Part shown: piece by piece, positions 26,301 to 40,300 of the stretch
How positions within the stretch are numbered: position 1 is the stretch's first letter
How the letters are laid out: each line of letters begins with the position of its first letter
Source of the DNA: Siniperca chuatsi
Lineage: Eukaryota > Chordata > Actinopteri > Centrarchiformes > Sinipercidae
Length of the DNA: 64,000 bases
Assembly (NCBI RefSeq): GCF_020085105.1
Contig: NC_058042.1
Location: forward strand, 13,718,501-13,782,500
Reading direction: 5' to 3'
Notes under the pieces: model-generated
The model's database searches: none
What the model was told of the DNA's origin: nothing
Seen by the model: only the letters and a program-made list of their open reading frames with translations
Position numbers and translations under genes: made by a program

Positions 26301-26431
26301 CATATAATAGCACCTTACAAGGTGCTAATTGATGTAGCACCTTGTTCCCTCAGCAACACTAGTTTTCCTTGAACAGCTATCGAGGTGTAAGTACACATCT
26401 AACCTTTGAATCTTCATTAACATATAGCAAG

Positions 26432-26491
26432 TTTATTATTTGACCAATATGTGTTAAAATGATTATATTGCTTCATAACATCCCTTTTATT
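26432..26491 (-). terminator. Candidate polyadenylation signals for ca7
   Basis: Read on the - strand there are AATAAA hexamers at 26491-26486 and 26437-26432. They lie about 325 and 380 bases past the ca7 stop codon at 26817-26819. Either could define the ca7 3' end, giving a short 3' UTR. Position and sequence are the only evidence. Confidence 0.5.
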
Positions 26492-26816
26492 CTCCCCTAA
26501 ATCATTCTAAAAAACTGATTCCTCCCTCTGCCACTGAAGCTTCTGGCCAGTAGAGGGAAAGTGTGCTGGCAGTAATGAGATTGACTTCTTGAACTTTTTT
26601 CTTCAGTACATAGTAAATCAGAAATCCTCAGGACAAGCTACCATAGAGGTTTAAAAAAAAAAAAAAAAAACTCAAACAGAGTTGGCCACTGTCCAGGGTG
26701 TACCCTGCCTAAGGCCCAAAGTCACTGGGATACACTCAAATTACTGCATTTACTGCATTTACTGTTGTCCAAAAGAGCATTTTGTTATCTATGACTTCAG
26801 ATCTCTTGAGGTCACA

Positions 26817-29800
26817 TTAATTGGAGGAACGTACTTTCCTGCCTTTGAGAGGCTGGGGAGGCCTGAAGTTGTTTTCCATGCGTATCCTCTGATCCTCTTC
26901 CTCTCCACTGAACAGAAGCATTCTAAACTTGCCCAGCTGCATTGGGAGAGACAGAAAGACAGAATTTTCCCTTAATATTTATTTATTTTTTGTTAAACAG
27001 GTTCTGTGCACAAGCTTTGCTCCACAAGCATATTAAAAAGATAAGACTGGTGATATTGTGTATGTTATTGTCAACAAATCCCATTAAGAGACCAAAACCC
27101 ATGATACATTAGTCTGTCTCGGAATACTTTTGGACGTACCTACCCCCGAACCCATTCGTTCCCACTGAGGGGCAGTAAACCCCAAATTGCTCCCGAGCGC
27201 TGTGCCTTCTGTGTGTGAATGAGTTAATTTCTTTAGACTGATGAGCAGTTGGCACCTGCAATCAGTGCGAGAATGTAGTGGGAAGACTAGAAAAGGCGCT
27301 ATATAAGTATAGTCTGTTTACCATTTCATTAAAGAAACAGAAACACATGTATTCATTCATTCATTTAAAAAAAAAATTTTAAAAAAGCTAAATATTTCAT
27401 AAAAAACAGCTGGGCACTGCTCAAACAAGAGTAAATAGTGCATTTGTTGGGGGACTATTTTCAGCAGCAGTTTTGGTGCGCTAGTGAGTATTTATGGCAG
27501 CAGGACAGTGTATGAAGGATCAACTTAAAACACATTACAGACAACACTTTTCATTGTATCAATTCATTGTTATGTTCTTTTAATTTGGCATTTGTTAACA
27601 AGAAAACTATTGAATATTACCAGACTTACCTCATGCGAGTTCTAAAACTTAAAAATACCACCCTCTTTTTGGCATTTCCCCTTTATCTCTGTCTACCATC
27701 ATGTGGGGAAATGAAAAACAAAATAATACCCTGTTATATAAGGGCTTTTCCCTGCTGGGTCGCCATGCAAGCATTTCTCAATTAAAGCCCTGAACCCATC
27801 CAGTCATCCATCCATCAGGATAATCAGCTGGAGGGGATCAAAGGCTTGAGGCCTGGAGTCATAGGTTGTGGGGCCAGTCGCCCTAGCTTACACATCACCC
27901 CAAGCTTTGCCACAAACATGGGTTTACAGACAGATTGTTCATGACTACACCGGAGGCGGCACCGTCACTAAAACTCCTGATTCCTCATGTACAGTCCTGG
28001 AGTTAAAAACGGGAAACTAGATGAGAAAAGATCAACAAAGTGTTAGAGTATAATCCAGGGGCTGGCAGCAGTTGCCACAGGACCAACTCACAAGGGGACC
28101 TGAAAGGCATGTGCTGCAGACATCCAGTTAGTCAGCTTAACTTGTCAACAACCTAGGGTTATTAGACCTAAATTTTCTGATTAAATTCAGTCCTAAAAAT
28201 GGGTGGATAAACACAAGACAAAACTAAACACGGCATCACCCATGAATGATGCTCGCCCTTGCTCTGGCCTTTAAATATAGCATTATACTTAGGTCAAACA
28301 GTACATTTCTGGACATGGTGCAACACAGAGGCAGAGATAAACCCCACCATCACCCACCCCCAAAACTTCTTAAACTTGGCATACTGATCCAGTGATGCTG
28401 ATCTTTGGTTTGACAACAAATGGAGGCAGTGGATCCTTGGAGCCTTGTGGAGAATAGCCTAACATCATGCAGGCCAGGAAACATGGATATTAAAATCTGC
28501 ACAGTTTAAGAAAAGATCACACTTGGGAAAATAGAGGGAATGACAGAAATAGGGGTGCAGATAATTGGTAACAACAAATAGGTGAAAGCAATCAGTAGAG
28601 TTTAACATACATGTGCAGTCAGGAATCAAGAAAATATAATGTCGGTTTTGTTTAAAATCATGCAACTGTTATCTAAGCTATGAATACTTATTTGAACAAT
28701 TTCTCTCTCTTTTTTTGTCTTAAAAAATAGGAAAATATAGATCTTGTGCCAAAGTGGTTGCCCACTATTGGCTTGCAGCCAAAATAGCTGGATTGGGGTT
28801 AATGCTGTTTGCAGTAATAACTAATACAGATAAGACTTTTGGTGGTGTATAATCTGGTTTACTCTAAAAATGTTCACACCAATACTAAGGAAGAAACTAA
28901 GTGTTAGGTGACAAGAGTGTTTTTTCTCTCTCTCTCATCAAAAATGTGGACAAAATATGTTGTATATGATTTTTTGCAGAAATTTACACACACCTACAAA
29001 AGTTAAAAGTTGTTTCTCTTAGCCATTAATCAAATTACTGATCAAGAGTCTGGCCTTCTCATTTCTAATGCAGGATAAACATCACTTTATTTTACATTAT
29101 TTTGTATTTTGCAGAGCTTTCAGTGGACAAAAAAAAAAAAAAACTAAGAGCAACAGTCCTCAATGCTTCAAGATCGTTGTGGTCGAAGGAACACGTTTGC
29201 AGCACACAGACCTGCTTTTCAGACACTATGATTGGCTCCTTCAGGATGATCCAGATGACACTCTCATGTAGGGGGGGTGTGGTCAGTGATCCCAGGTAGG
29301 TCCAATAATGGAGGCTGCTGGGTAGGAGGCACTTGGGGTTGAAACCTTTGAAATCTGTGACACTAGCCTGTTACGGAAATAGAAAGCAAACAGCTTTTAT
29401 ATTACTGCAATAATGCAGAAAGTAGGTCATAAACCACATAAACATTACATGTAATAAATCCAATAACAAAACATAGTACTCACCTTAAACTTCACCATGT
29501 ACAGGGCATCTGTTATCATGTGGAGCCATCTGTGGTTGTCACCTGTCTTATGGTAAGACAGGACTGTTTTTGAATTTGATTTGTGACTTTTGACCATGAC
29601 TTAATGCAGACCTAAACAACAACTGCTAAACTGTTATACCAATACAAACTAGAGAGGAAACGGAGGCATGGGGATAGAAAATGGGATTGCACTTAAAGAG
29701 AAACATCTTACTTCTAAAAAGATGCCAAGGACAGCGAGGCCGTCAGGAGCTGTTGCCGCCTCCCCAAACGTCTTGTACTTGACAGCATTCCAGTGTACTA

Positions 29801-32327
29801 GATGAAGCTAGAGGCGGCAAATAGGAGGAAAGGAAGACAGAAAGAAACAGAATGGGAATAAAACTGGCTTTTATATTTAAATAATACCTCGAGTCATGCA
29901 TACTACATTTTAGTTATGCCTGTACTGATATTCAGAATTTTCACCATTAGCATATCTGTTGTTTTTTTGTGTTTGTTTGTTTTTAAATTTGGGCACATTA
30001 AAAAAATAAATTAAAAAAGACCACGAGAATAGAAAAATAAAAACAAGAATAACCAGTCAAATAAATGGCAGACATACAGCAAAATCATAATAACAAATAA
30101 ATATTACATTTCCGAAAAGGAGTAGGAAGGAAGAAGTGTGAACTTAGAGTCCTAACCCTTTTTTATATTTTATTTTTAAACATAAAATTTTCAAGCGTTC
30201 CGCTCCGGTTATTTAAATACACAGCTCAATCAAGTCCATCTAATCAAGCGAAAATATAACACTCAGAGCAAACAAGAACATGATAATCAGAATGAGACAT
30301 ACAAACAGGTCAACATACACATCCTGTCCGCTGGCTTTCTACTCCGCTCCCATCATATATCCATTCAGTATGTTGTTTTTAAACATTTGTTTGAGCTTAT
30401 TTAATGATGTACATGTTTTTAGTTCCATGTTACAATTGTTCCATAAAGTGACTCTTTTGACTGTAATACAATGATATCTTATGTTCGTCCTCACTAATTG
30501 TTTCTTGAATATACAGATTCCCCTCAGGTCATTTGAAACAACCCTTGGATACTTTTGGGTAAGAATTTTATTTTTAGCTTTATATAAGCATTTTGAAGTC
30601 AACCAGATCTTTAAATTTTGCTTTTATATTTGATAAAGAGTGAGTTTGTTGTTTCTCTGTAAGTGATTTTATTTACAATTCTTATGGCTCTTTTTTTGAA
30701 GGATGAAGATTGGATTAGTGGATACATCTTGTTCTCAGCCATATAATGCATATTATCTTTCTAAAGTAGGACTGACATGAATTTTATTGGGACATTCATT
30801 AGGTTTACACTAGTTTAAAAACAAAGTTTACACCCAATAGTCATATACACAGATAAAATGGCTGTAATTTTTAGCATCAAAACCACACTTTTCTTTTCCA
30901 CAGCAAAATATATTACCACATATACCTTACTACACACCTTAGCCATAAATTGGTTATTCTGTGTTTTGGTAATTAGACACTGACACACTAAAGTATTCAG
31001 ATCCCAAACACTGACCTCAGAGGCAAAGCTATTTCCTGCAACAGTGTGCTCAGAGCCATGGCAGCCCTTTCCACCCCAGTGGAAGTGAAACTGTTTCAGC
31101 CTGTAGGGGTTGTCAAGAGGGCCTCCCTGGATCACTGAAGGGGATGAGAGGTGTTTAATTAAAAAAAATAAATAAATAAAAAGGGTCGACACACACACTG
31201 CTGCTTTCCAGCAAAATGCTGAACAGAGCATCCTGTGTGTAGCATCATCCAGACAGCTTACACACAAAAAAAAGGGTAACCAAGACCAAGCAGACTTTAT
31301 TAAATGTCTCACTCCAAGCTGAGACATGAGCACTAACAGACAGTCAGCCTGCTTTACCAACAAATCTATCATTAGAGCTCTGTGGCACAAGCTTTAGTTA
31401 GACACAAATAGCCAATCCTATGCTAAATAAGGCAACTTTTAGGCTGGTTTAACTTTCAATTCAGGTCCACTGGCTAACAAAGATTAATAGAAACTTGAAT
31501 AGAAAATGTATGTCATGATGAAATTCAGCCTATTCTCAGGATACTACAGACTGTTTTCAGAGCCCACGGCTTGCACTGCTGGGTATGGACAGGAGTCTAA
31601 TCTGATTGTTATTCATTGTGATGCTGCTGACATCCTTCTGACAAACAGGCCACTCCAGTCCAGGTCAGATTAGCTAGGAATGAATGACCAAAAGGCTTAT
31701 CTTGTCCTAGTTAGTTAGTCACTCAGACACACACGATAACCACAAAACCAATGTCATTTGTCAAAAGAAAAACCATTTTACTACAAAAATGTGATAGTAA
31801 CAGGTATGAAGAATTATTTTCTTACAGGTCTCAATTATTTTCAGTGATAGCTACTTGCTTGCTCTGAGCCAAACAGCCCCACATTTCTGAGTTTATCATT
31901 CATGTTAATCACGGGGTGGTTAGCATGGAGCCACCCAGTGATAAAAGCAAATAGGGTCATAATAACCAATGAGATCACCTAAGGTTATTATATCTCTTGT
32001 CCAGCAGACAGATACTCACAGTTAACTGCTGGCTGCACTTCCCTGCAGCATAATCAGGGGTTTATTCGTAACCTTTGATTATGGTCAGTTATGCACATGG
32101 TTTGCACTTTCTAAAAATCAAGTTAATCCCCCCTTTCAAGTGTATGTTTACTGAAAGTAAACTTTTAGCACACATTTCCACTGCATGTGGCTGACAAACT
32201 GATATGAGAGCTAAGATTATTCCTGAACTGTGACCTCTGCATTAAAAGATTAATGACTGCCTTGCAATTACTGACAGCTGTAGATCATGTCATTGGTTGG
32301 TTTTGTTTGTAGGGGTGATTTTGGCTT

Positions 32328-32364
<37 letters not shown>

Positions 32365-33295
32365 AAAAAGAAAACACTCTAGAATCTGAAGTAACCAAAG
32401 CTAAAGCTACAATAAAGACCATGTTTTTCTCACCTGAACGGTCATCCGAGTCATCAAACTCCACAACAACAGAGTGTCCATTGTTGGCGATGTTGATGGA
32501 GGTGCAGTGATCATAGTTTAGGACAATCGGGCCCAGACTGGGGTCATGTGAAGCCTGATGGGGGACGATGTCAATTGGAGACTGCCGGTTCCCCTGGGCA
32601 ACGGGGTAGTTTTTGTGCCATATAGAAGGACCTTATCATATAAAGACCATGAGCAATAAAAAGAACATTTTTTTAATGCTTCAATACACCCAGTACTGCA
32701 CTTATGCCTTCAGCTCCATTTTATAGGGTGATGATCAAATGTACACAGATTTCACTGGGTCACCTGAAACGAAAAATAGTAAATTCTTTCCAAAGCATAG
32801 TAATACAATAAAAGCTTTAATTTTTAATTCAACACAGCTAATTTAGTCACTGTCAGCTAAGGTCTGTTTCCCCAAGAAACTACTAAGAGGTGGGACCATC
32901 AGCATGCAATTAAGACCCCAATAATAAATCCACACCAAACAATGTAGCACAGTAAATAGAGCAAAATATATTGGCCATGACACTGATTCAAGGCAATGTT
33001 TGTCACTCAGGAGCCCAGTGCAAATCGAGTGGAAAGTCAGATTAAGGTGACAGCAATTATCCCTTTAAGCATGTGGCTAATCTGATCTGTAACAGCGTTA
33101 CTCCTCACCTACATTACTTCCCCCTGGATAAAACACGCAATGCCCGCATAACCAAATAAGAGTAAACATTTATTGTTTGAGAGCGCGTTAATTGCCTCCA
33201 CTATGGATTGAAAAGCTGTAAAGACTCCGCCTGGAGCTTAGATGCTGTACAATCTTACCGTCATCTTTTCCATATCCCCAGTGATTCCCTGTCAT
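26817..33295 (-). CDS. ca7: Carbonic anhydrase VII, complete, seven coding exons
   Basis: Cytosolic zinc enzyme interconverting CO2 and bicarbonate. In mammals CA7 acts mainly in brain and muscle and is known for its role in neuronal bicarbonate and GABA responses. Coding exons on the - strand, in transcript order: 33295-33259 ([15 protein letters not shown]), 32631-32434, 31134-31016, 29807-29712, 29546-29484, 29367-29212 and 26936-26817 (TAA). They sum to 789 bases, 262 residues, against 264 in human CA7, and the exon sizes fit alpha-CA genes. Active-site residues visible: NNGHSV (proton-shuttle His near residue 65), QFHFHWG (zinc His 95 and 97), GSEHTV, LHLVHWN (third zinc His, first codons of exon 4) and GSLTTPPL (Thr gatekeeper). 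FNPKCLLP keeps a cysteine also present in mammalian CA7. There is no signal peptide or membrane segment, as expected for a cytosolic isoform. Paralogues such as ca2 are possible but less likely, given the N-terminus, the C-terminus and the nae1 neighbour. Confidence 0.95.
27038..27325. repeat. Repeat cluster in ca7 intron 6: family C copy 2 and a 'genotyping-type' fish repeat
   Basis: 27038-27130 repeats the 'caacaaatcccattaagaga' block seen at 15597-15690. 27150-27325 resembles a common teleost repeat that ends 'agactagaaaaggcgctata' and 'gtctgtttaccatttc'. The reverse complement of that end is seen again at 35678-35745 in nae1 intron 5. No coding potential. Confidence 0.5.
32329..32363. repeat. 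Poly(A) tract in ca7 intron 2
   Basis: A run of about 30 A residues (T on the coding strand) with two interruptions. It lies about 70 bases downstream of ca7 exon 2 in transcript direction. No retroelement body is recognisable beside it. Confidence 0.8.
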
Positions 33296-34360
33296 TGTCC
33301 CTGTTAGTGGATTCAAGTCTGACCAAGGTGTCGGTGTTTGAATCACGCACTCCGGTGCGCACGTGGAGGAGGGACACGGACATCAGCCGGTGTAGCTATT
33401 GATAAGGTTTATGTAGTGGCCAGAGGGGAAGGGCAATTATCATTTTCTTGACACGCCCCTTCACACCCACACAAACACAAACACACACACACACACACAC
33501 AGTCCACCTGTCTGAGGTTTTAAAGCTAAGCTTGTCTAGTGTCACTGCATTAGGTCAGACCTCTTCGGATTTAACGATTTCAGTAAGATATGATTACAAT
33601 GCGGTTATATTACAAAATAGCCTACCTAATGTCGTTTTCTATACTAAAATTATAATGAATGGATTAAAAAAATAGTCTATATCATGATCTGCTATAATAG
33701 CCTACCACTTAAAATGAAGTCTGAAAACGTATTTTTTCTTCATTGCTTTTGTGTTGTTTTAAATCTTTTATCGTACTATTTTCATTCTGAATGTATAGAC
33801 ACTGGACAGATGGATTTTTTCATTATTTTTTTATTTTAATGTCTATGTCTTATAGAAAACACTTTGCCCTCTGCGTGAAATGCACTGTAAAGTTGCCTTG
33901 CACTTTATTAATCAGTCACTCAAGAAAATTAATCGGCAAATATTTTCAATAATGATTGAACGTTTGAGTCATTTTTCTAGCAGAAAAATGGTAAACATTC
34001 TCTGCTCCCAGCGCCTCAAATATGAGACTTTGCTGATTTTCGTAAATTTAGGTTTTGGAGTGTCATTGAAATAAAATGAGCAATTTGATGACATCAACTT
34101 GAGCTTTAGGAAATGTTTCACAATTTTCTTACAATTTTGAGAGTATGGAATAACTGGTTAGTGGCAGCCTTACTTTATTACTAACACAATATTTCTATCA
34201 CAATTTAACAATACTGTCGGTTCAAGTCTGCATATATGAGAATCACGGTGAAAATTTGTGTCGAAAGTGCATCTGAATGTTCGCGCGGGCATGTTTGTGT
34301 CGAATCTGTGGTTTAGGAGATTATAATGCGTCTATAGACGTCACTCGTTCGAAAGCTACC
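33296..34360. promoter_or_regulatory. Shared divergent promoter region of ca7 and nae1
   Basis: The two start codons are 1065 bases apart and transcribed away from each other, as for human CA7 and NAE1. Near nae1 the sequence turns CpG-richer ('gttcgcgcgggcatg' at about 34280). GACGTCAC, a CRE-like site, lies at 34337-34344, 17 bases before the ATG, so it may be promoter or 5' UTR. On the ca7 side a weak TATA-like ACATAAAC (- strand, about 33407-33417) lies about 115 bases before its ATG. A short (AC)n run is at 33480-33500. The middle is AT-rich with nothing recognisable. Transcription starts cannot be fixed by eye. Confidence 0.5.
34337..34344 (+). promoter_or_regulatory. CRE-like site before nae1
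   Basis: GACGTCAC contains the palindromic GACGTC core and a CGTCA half-site for CREB/ATF proteins. It sits immediately upstream of the nae1 start codon in a CpG-bearing stretch. An eight-base match can occur by chance. Confidence 0.3.
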
Positions 34361-37300
34361 ATGGCAGCTACCAAAGCCTCCAAAGAACAGAAATACGACA
34401 GACAACTCAGGTAATTTAAAACTATATCGTATCGATTTCACAAATAACCTATTCCTTTAGCTAAATGTTCTGCGCATTTCATCTGAGAGGTCACATCAGA
34501 AACATTGGTGAGGCAGGAGTGTTAACGTCAGCTAGCGTTAGCTTGTGTGCGTTATAGTTAAAACAGCATCGGCGAGCTAACACATTAGCTATAAGGTTCA
34601 TGGGATGGGCTTCTCTGTCTTTCTGTTTGGTGATTCTTTGCCCATCAAAATTGCCAGCTTGTCTAATGACTGCCGTCACCCTGCCACAATTTATACTGAC
34701 TGCGTTTGATGGTTAAGCGCGTGTAACAATACAGGGCAGTCAATGTTATTGAAGCTGTCATACCACTAACTATGCCATTCTTGCAAAGTGCCTTATTGTG
34801 GTTGAGCATGAATTGTATCACTAGATGGCAACACATGTCCATGTTATGTTGCGTGCTTTCAGACTGTGGGGTGACCATGGTCAAGAAACACTGGAGAATG
34901 CACACGTTTGTCTCATCAACGCCACAGCAACTGGAACAGAGATACTGAAGAATCTAGTACTTCCAGGTAAACAGATGTGGCTCTGTGTCGGTGATAATGC
35001 AGGTGCTGATGAAAGCATCTTCCTGAGTGAATTCATTTATCTCTTTGTCAGGTATTGGAGCATTCACCATAGTTGATGGACACACAGTTTCTGGGGAAGA
35101 TGTTGGAAACAAGTAAGACAGTTGTTTTGCTTGCTGAAATAAGGTCAAAATAATATGTATTAGTTTTACTTGTGTGTTCATGGTTGATCTTGTCTTGCAG
35201 TTTTTTCCTTAGCAACAGCAGCATTGGAAAGGTATGCTTTACTGAAATAAATTAATTTATGTCATATGCAAGTGCACACACACCCACAAAGAGACACATA
35301 ACTTCCTTATTTTTTTCCACCTGCTCCCTGCATCTGCATCTCTCTTCCTTGGTTATTCATAAATTCATTTTTAATATTCTTATATGGGGAAAAAAGTAAT
35401 GTATTGTGAGTGAGCCCTGACCATGGTTTTTATGTTGTAGAACAGAGCACAGGCTGCCACTGAGCTGCTACAAGAACTTAACAGTGATGTCTCTGGAAAC
35501 TTTGTCGAGGAGGTTGGTATTGTTTAAGTTTTGACATGGTGCCACAGATGTTTTCACAGCGGTAATAATGTTTTAGTAGGAATTTGAAACACAATATTTA
35601 AATCAAACTAAAACACACATTAAAACAGTGAGAATGCTTTACCAGGCTAAAGAGACACAAGACTTAGTGCAAATTAATGGTAAATGGACTGTACTTATAT
35701 AGCACCTTTCTAGTCTTTCTGACTACTCAAAGCGCTTCAATTCAGCTTCAGATTCAATACAGCTATAAGAGAAGTCAAAAATGTTAAGTCTTCATTACAT
35801 AAAAGTAGGTCTATGAATACAACATATGCTGTGTAAATATGTAAATGTATTGATCATTCTCATCCCTTTGATAATGACAGAGATCCCTCTTGTATTTTCT
35901 GTTACTCCTGCAGAGTCCAGACAAGCTTCTGGACAATGATCCAGAGTTTTTCCACAGGTTTACCATAGTCATTGGTGTCCAGTTGTCAGAAAGGTATGAG
36001 ATGAAGTTCATCTTTACTCTCACATTTTATTGTAATAAAAGAGGTGATGAGAAATTATATAGGGACCCGTAGCATGCTGAACTAGAATTTTCAGTATGAT
36101 TTCAAAGACATATGTAAACTTTGTGCAGTCCATCATGGATGGAGCCTTTAGCACTCTGGCTGGGCTTGATTTTAAACACATATGATGAAGCAACTTGTTC
36201 ACGCTTGAGGAACATTTGAATACACCTGCTGCAAGTGCAAGAGCCTTCCCTTCGTTTCCATATAAGGAGCTTGGTGGCTCTGATCCAGCCAAAGATTACA
36301 AAACATGTTGCTGTTCAGTTATTGTAATTGGTGAAGAGAATTAGACTTGCTTACATCTTTTGTAGAAAAGTTTTTTTAATTGGCTTGATTTGTTATTGTT
36401 TTACTTTCTGTCCAATTAACTTTTTCTCTAAAATTCAACAGCACATGTTTGAGGCTAGGCTCAGTTCTGTGGAGTGCGTCTGTACCTTTCCTAGTCTGTA
36501 AAACCTACGGCCTTATCGGCTACATGAGACTAGCGGTGCAGGAGCATACAGGTTAGTTCCCCAGCATTTAACTTTGATTCTGTCTTTATTATGACTCCTT
36601 TTAACACATTAAATAACAACGTTTAATCTGAACTTTTAATTGGTATTATATTTATACATATGTAATGCTTTCAGTGGAGCATGGACCCATATATATAGTA
36701 ATAAGTATTTACATGAGGTTATTGACATTTTATCTGCCTGTATCCACTTTTTTTTTTAACATGGTCATTTCACTGTGGCTCATAGTTTATATGTATAATT
36801 TGAATTAGATTTCATATATATTGACATTTTACCGCCTCTCTCTTTAGTGATTGAATCTCACCCAGACAATGCCTTGGAGGACCTGAGGTTAGACCAGCCT
36901 TTTGCAGAATTCAAAAACCACATTCAGTCCTACGATCTTGACAGCATGGACAAGAAGGTGTGCACTTTGGCGTCAGCACATTTGTGTATGCACGTTAGTT
37001 TTAAACTATGCCAGCTTTCCACAACTGATAGTACTCCTTTCCATTCTTTATTTAATCTATAGGATCACAGTCACACACCATGGATTATTGTTGTTGCTAA
37101 ATACCTGGAGAAATGGCTCAGAGAGGTACAATACATTTTCTGTGGCTTTCCCACTGCCAAGATGTCTGACAAATACTCCATCAGTGATATTTATTCTTGT
37201 GTCAGTTTTGTAAAATTAAATGTCACTCTACTCTTGTTGTTGTAGCACAACTGTCAGCCACCGAAAAATTACAAGGAGAAAGAGGCCTTCAGGCAGTATA

Positions 37301-40300
37301 TTCGAGAAGGTATCTGTGGACCTCTGGATTGTAGTTGCCTATGGGTTCAGTGACTTGGCTGTTTAACTCAAACATATCTGTGATTAAATTCTTATTTTGT
37401 GTTCCTTCAGGGATCCTGAAGAATGAGAACGGTGTCCCAGAGGATGAAGAAAACTTTGAGGAAGCTATTAAGAATGTCAATACTGCTTTAAATCCAACCA
37501 AGGTGCCATATCTCAAATACTCTTAAGTTGTCTTGTGTCCCATACAACATATATCACCTTTTAAACCCCTAATCAGCCTGTTTTCTACAGTGTCACAGTT
37601 AACATGAGACTCCTCTAGTAATTACCTTGTTTCTGCAGGTTCCTAGTGCTGTTGAAGACCTCTTCAATAGTGAGCAGTGTAACAACATTACATCACAGGT
37701 TCTAAGACCATTCTATTAAAAAATGCATACATAGTTATATCATCGATTCAAATAAGTAGTTATTGAGATTATTTCTTACATTTTTAAACTGGTGAATGTA
37801 TTCTGTTGGTGTGTGTTTACCAGACCCTGTCCTTCTGGGTGATGCTGCGAGCTGTCAAGGAGTTTGTTCTCAATGAAGGCAATGGAAGCCTACCTGTACG
37901 GGGAACCATCCCAGATATGATCGCAGACTCTCAGAAGTTCATCAACCTTCAAAATGTGTAAGTGAATATATGGGTTCTAGCTGTGTAGATACATTTGTAG
38001 AGGGCATGAGAGCAACAGAAAAGTTCTCTGATCCAAGAGTAGATCTGGTTCTATATCTCTCTTTCGATCAGTGCATGATTTAATAATGTGAGTTTGTGTG
38101 CGTGTTGCCGTTCATTTTTGTGTTTTTTATTTCAGTTACAGAGAAAAGGCCATGCAGGATGCAGCAGCTGTTTCTAAGCATGTAGAAGGTCTATTGCAGT
38201 CTATTGGAAAGGTATGTTGTAAACCCATGTACTCATTGAATAAGAGTATTTAGGTTAAACGAACAAATCTTTGGTATTTTTAAATTTAGACCTTAATTAA
38301 ATCACTTAATTATTGTGTGTTCAAAATAAATGTCTGATAGGTCAGATGAATTAGCTGTGACTAGGAAGATAGATTTGATGTATCACCGCAGACACCCTAA
38401 AACCAGTTTGTCAATATTGCTGTTGTCGCTACTAAGGCTAACAATTAGCTGCTTAGAGGGTTAATATAGGGAAATCTGCCCAACAAATAGTGTTCAAGAG
38501 AAAATATGTGATAGAGCTAACAAAAATAGCACCTGCAAAAAAAATTACTAAATGATATGCATGCATCACAAATACATTCCTAGATCCTACAACTGCATCC
38601 AAACAGGTTTAACAAACTTGAGAAGCCAAATTTTTGATTAACAGTGCAGACCTACAACAAGAACCTAGAACAAAATTGGCTATTGTTATTTCAGTTGGAA
38701 ATCAGTTTTTCTATCTTCATGTCTTCATTGTGGCCTTTGAGTCAGTCTTACATGCACCCATGTTAGGATTAAATTATAATAGCATTAATAGATTTTGCCC
38801 TGAAATCAATGGGTGAAAATTGTATTTGACTAAAAATGGATTTCCACTCAAATTACTTCCTTTCCACTAGCCACCAGAGACCATCGCTGAAAAGGACATC
38901 AAACTATTCTGTAAGTAACACATTCTTTAATTAACAACCCTTACCCTCACATTTTTATATTCAGTGGTTATACCTGATTAACACAATATATAGAGAGCTT
39001 GTTTTAGAGGCATTTATTTTATATTGAAATGCGTTTGGGGTTTCATTATGTCACACTTCTATAAGTGCATTTTCAAGGAGGATATTTTTAGACGTACATG
39101 TATGTACACAAATTGGTATAATGCATGAATCGAAACTGCCTTACGCCATATATTCATCAGTTCAATTTTGTTACTAATTTTGCAGCGCTTGAAAGCACCA
39201 TGTCCGCCATGTGTTGCCATCATGCAGCAGTGCTGCCTTTGCTGACTTCAAAAGTTTTAATTTCTCTGAGCATGGCTGCTGTTAAGATTTGTAATACTTT
39301 CACTGCACAGTCGGCATACAAGTGTAGCATAATCCACTCTATTGGTGACTATTGCTGCACCTGCAATAAGTTTATTCCTAACTGTAGGCATTTGTGTTGG
39401 TGTCTAGGTAAGAATTCATCCTTTTTGAGGGTGGTGCGCTGCAGATCTCTAGCTGAAGAATATAGTGTGGATTCAGTAAATAAAGATGAAATCAGTAAGT
39501 TGGAGATTAATTTCCTTTCTGATTCAGTCTTTTTCATTGTTAAGTTTACGTGTTTGAGCTAACTCTAGTACTATTTTCTGCTCTGGTAAGCATAGTCACC
39601 TATTAACGATAGCTGTGTCCTCAGCCTCATGCATGGACAATCCAGATAGTGAGATGGTCTTCTACGTCATGCTTCGTGCTGTTGATCGCTTCTATCAGCA
39701 GCACTCCCGCTACCCAGGTACGGCCAAGGTTTAAACAGATTTTTCTTTAAAGAATTGAACAAGATGTGAAACACCATGTAGCCTCACAAAAAAAAACCAA
39801 CTTGTTTTGTAAGTTGCTGATTTTTCTACAAGGGGGGGGGCTGGTCGGTCATTGGCAGACCTTACCAACTTGGACCATCTGTAGGGAAGGCAAGTAAAAG
39901 TGTTAAAAGTTTTGATGTGTAGACGCACGTTGATGTGGCCACCTACAAGTAAAAAGATAAAGTAGTAGCTGCTAAAATTTTAAAATACTTGTGCAACCTG
40001 CAGACAGCAGCAGTTGTTTCTATACAGTGCATCCGGAAAGTATTCACAGTGCTTCACTTTATCCACCTTTTATGTTACAGCCTTATTCCAAAATTGATTA
40101 AATTCATTATTCTCCTCAATTCTACAAACAATACCCGATAATGACAACGTGAAAGAAGTTTGTTTCTTTGCAAATCTATTAAAAATAAAGACGAAAAAAA
40201 AAAAATCACATGTACATAAGTATTTACAGCCTTTGCTCAATACTTTGTTGAAGCACCTTTGGCATCAATTACACCCTCAAGTCTTTTTGAGTATGATGCT

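Noticed and set aside
30815..31390. A 191-codon open frame on the - strand containing carbonic anhydrase sequence
   Set aside because: Only 31016-31134 is ca7 exon 3. The rest is intron read through by chance. The true exon borders have AG and GT and join in phase to exons 2 and 4.
39125..39562. A 145-codon frame on the + strand in nae1
   Set aside because: Only 39408-39494 is the real exon 16. The flanking part is intronic and unlike NAE1.
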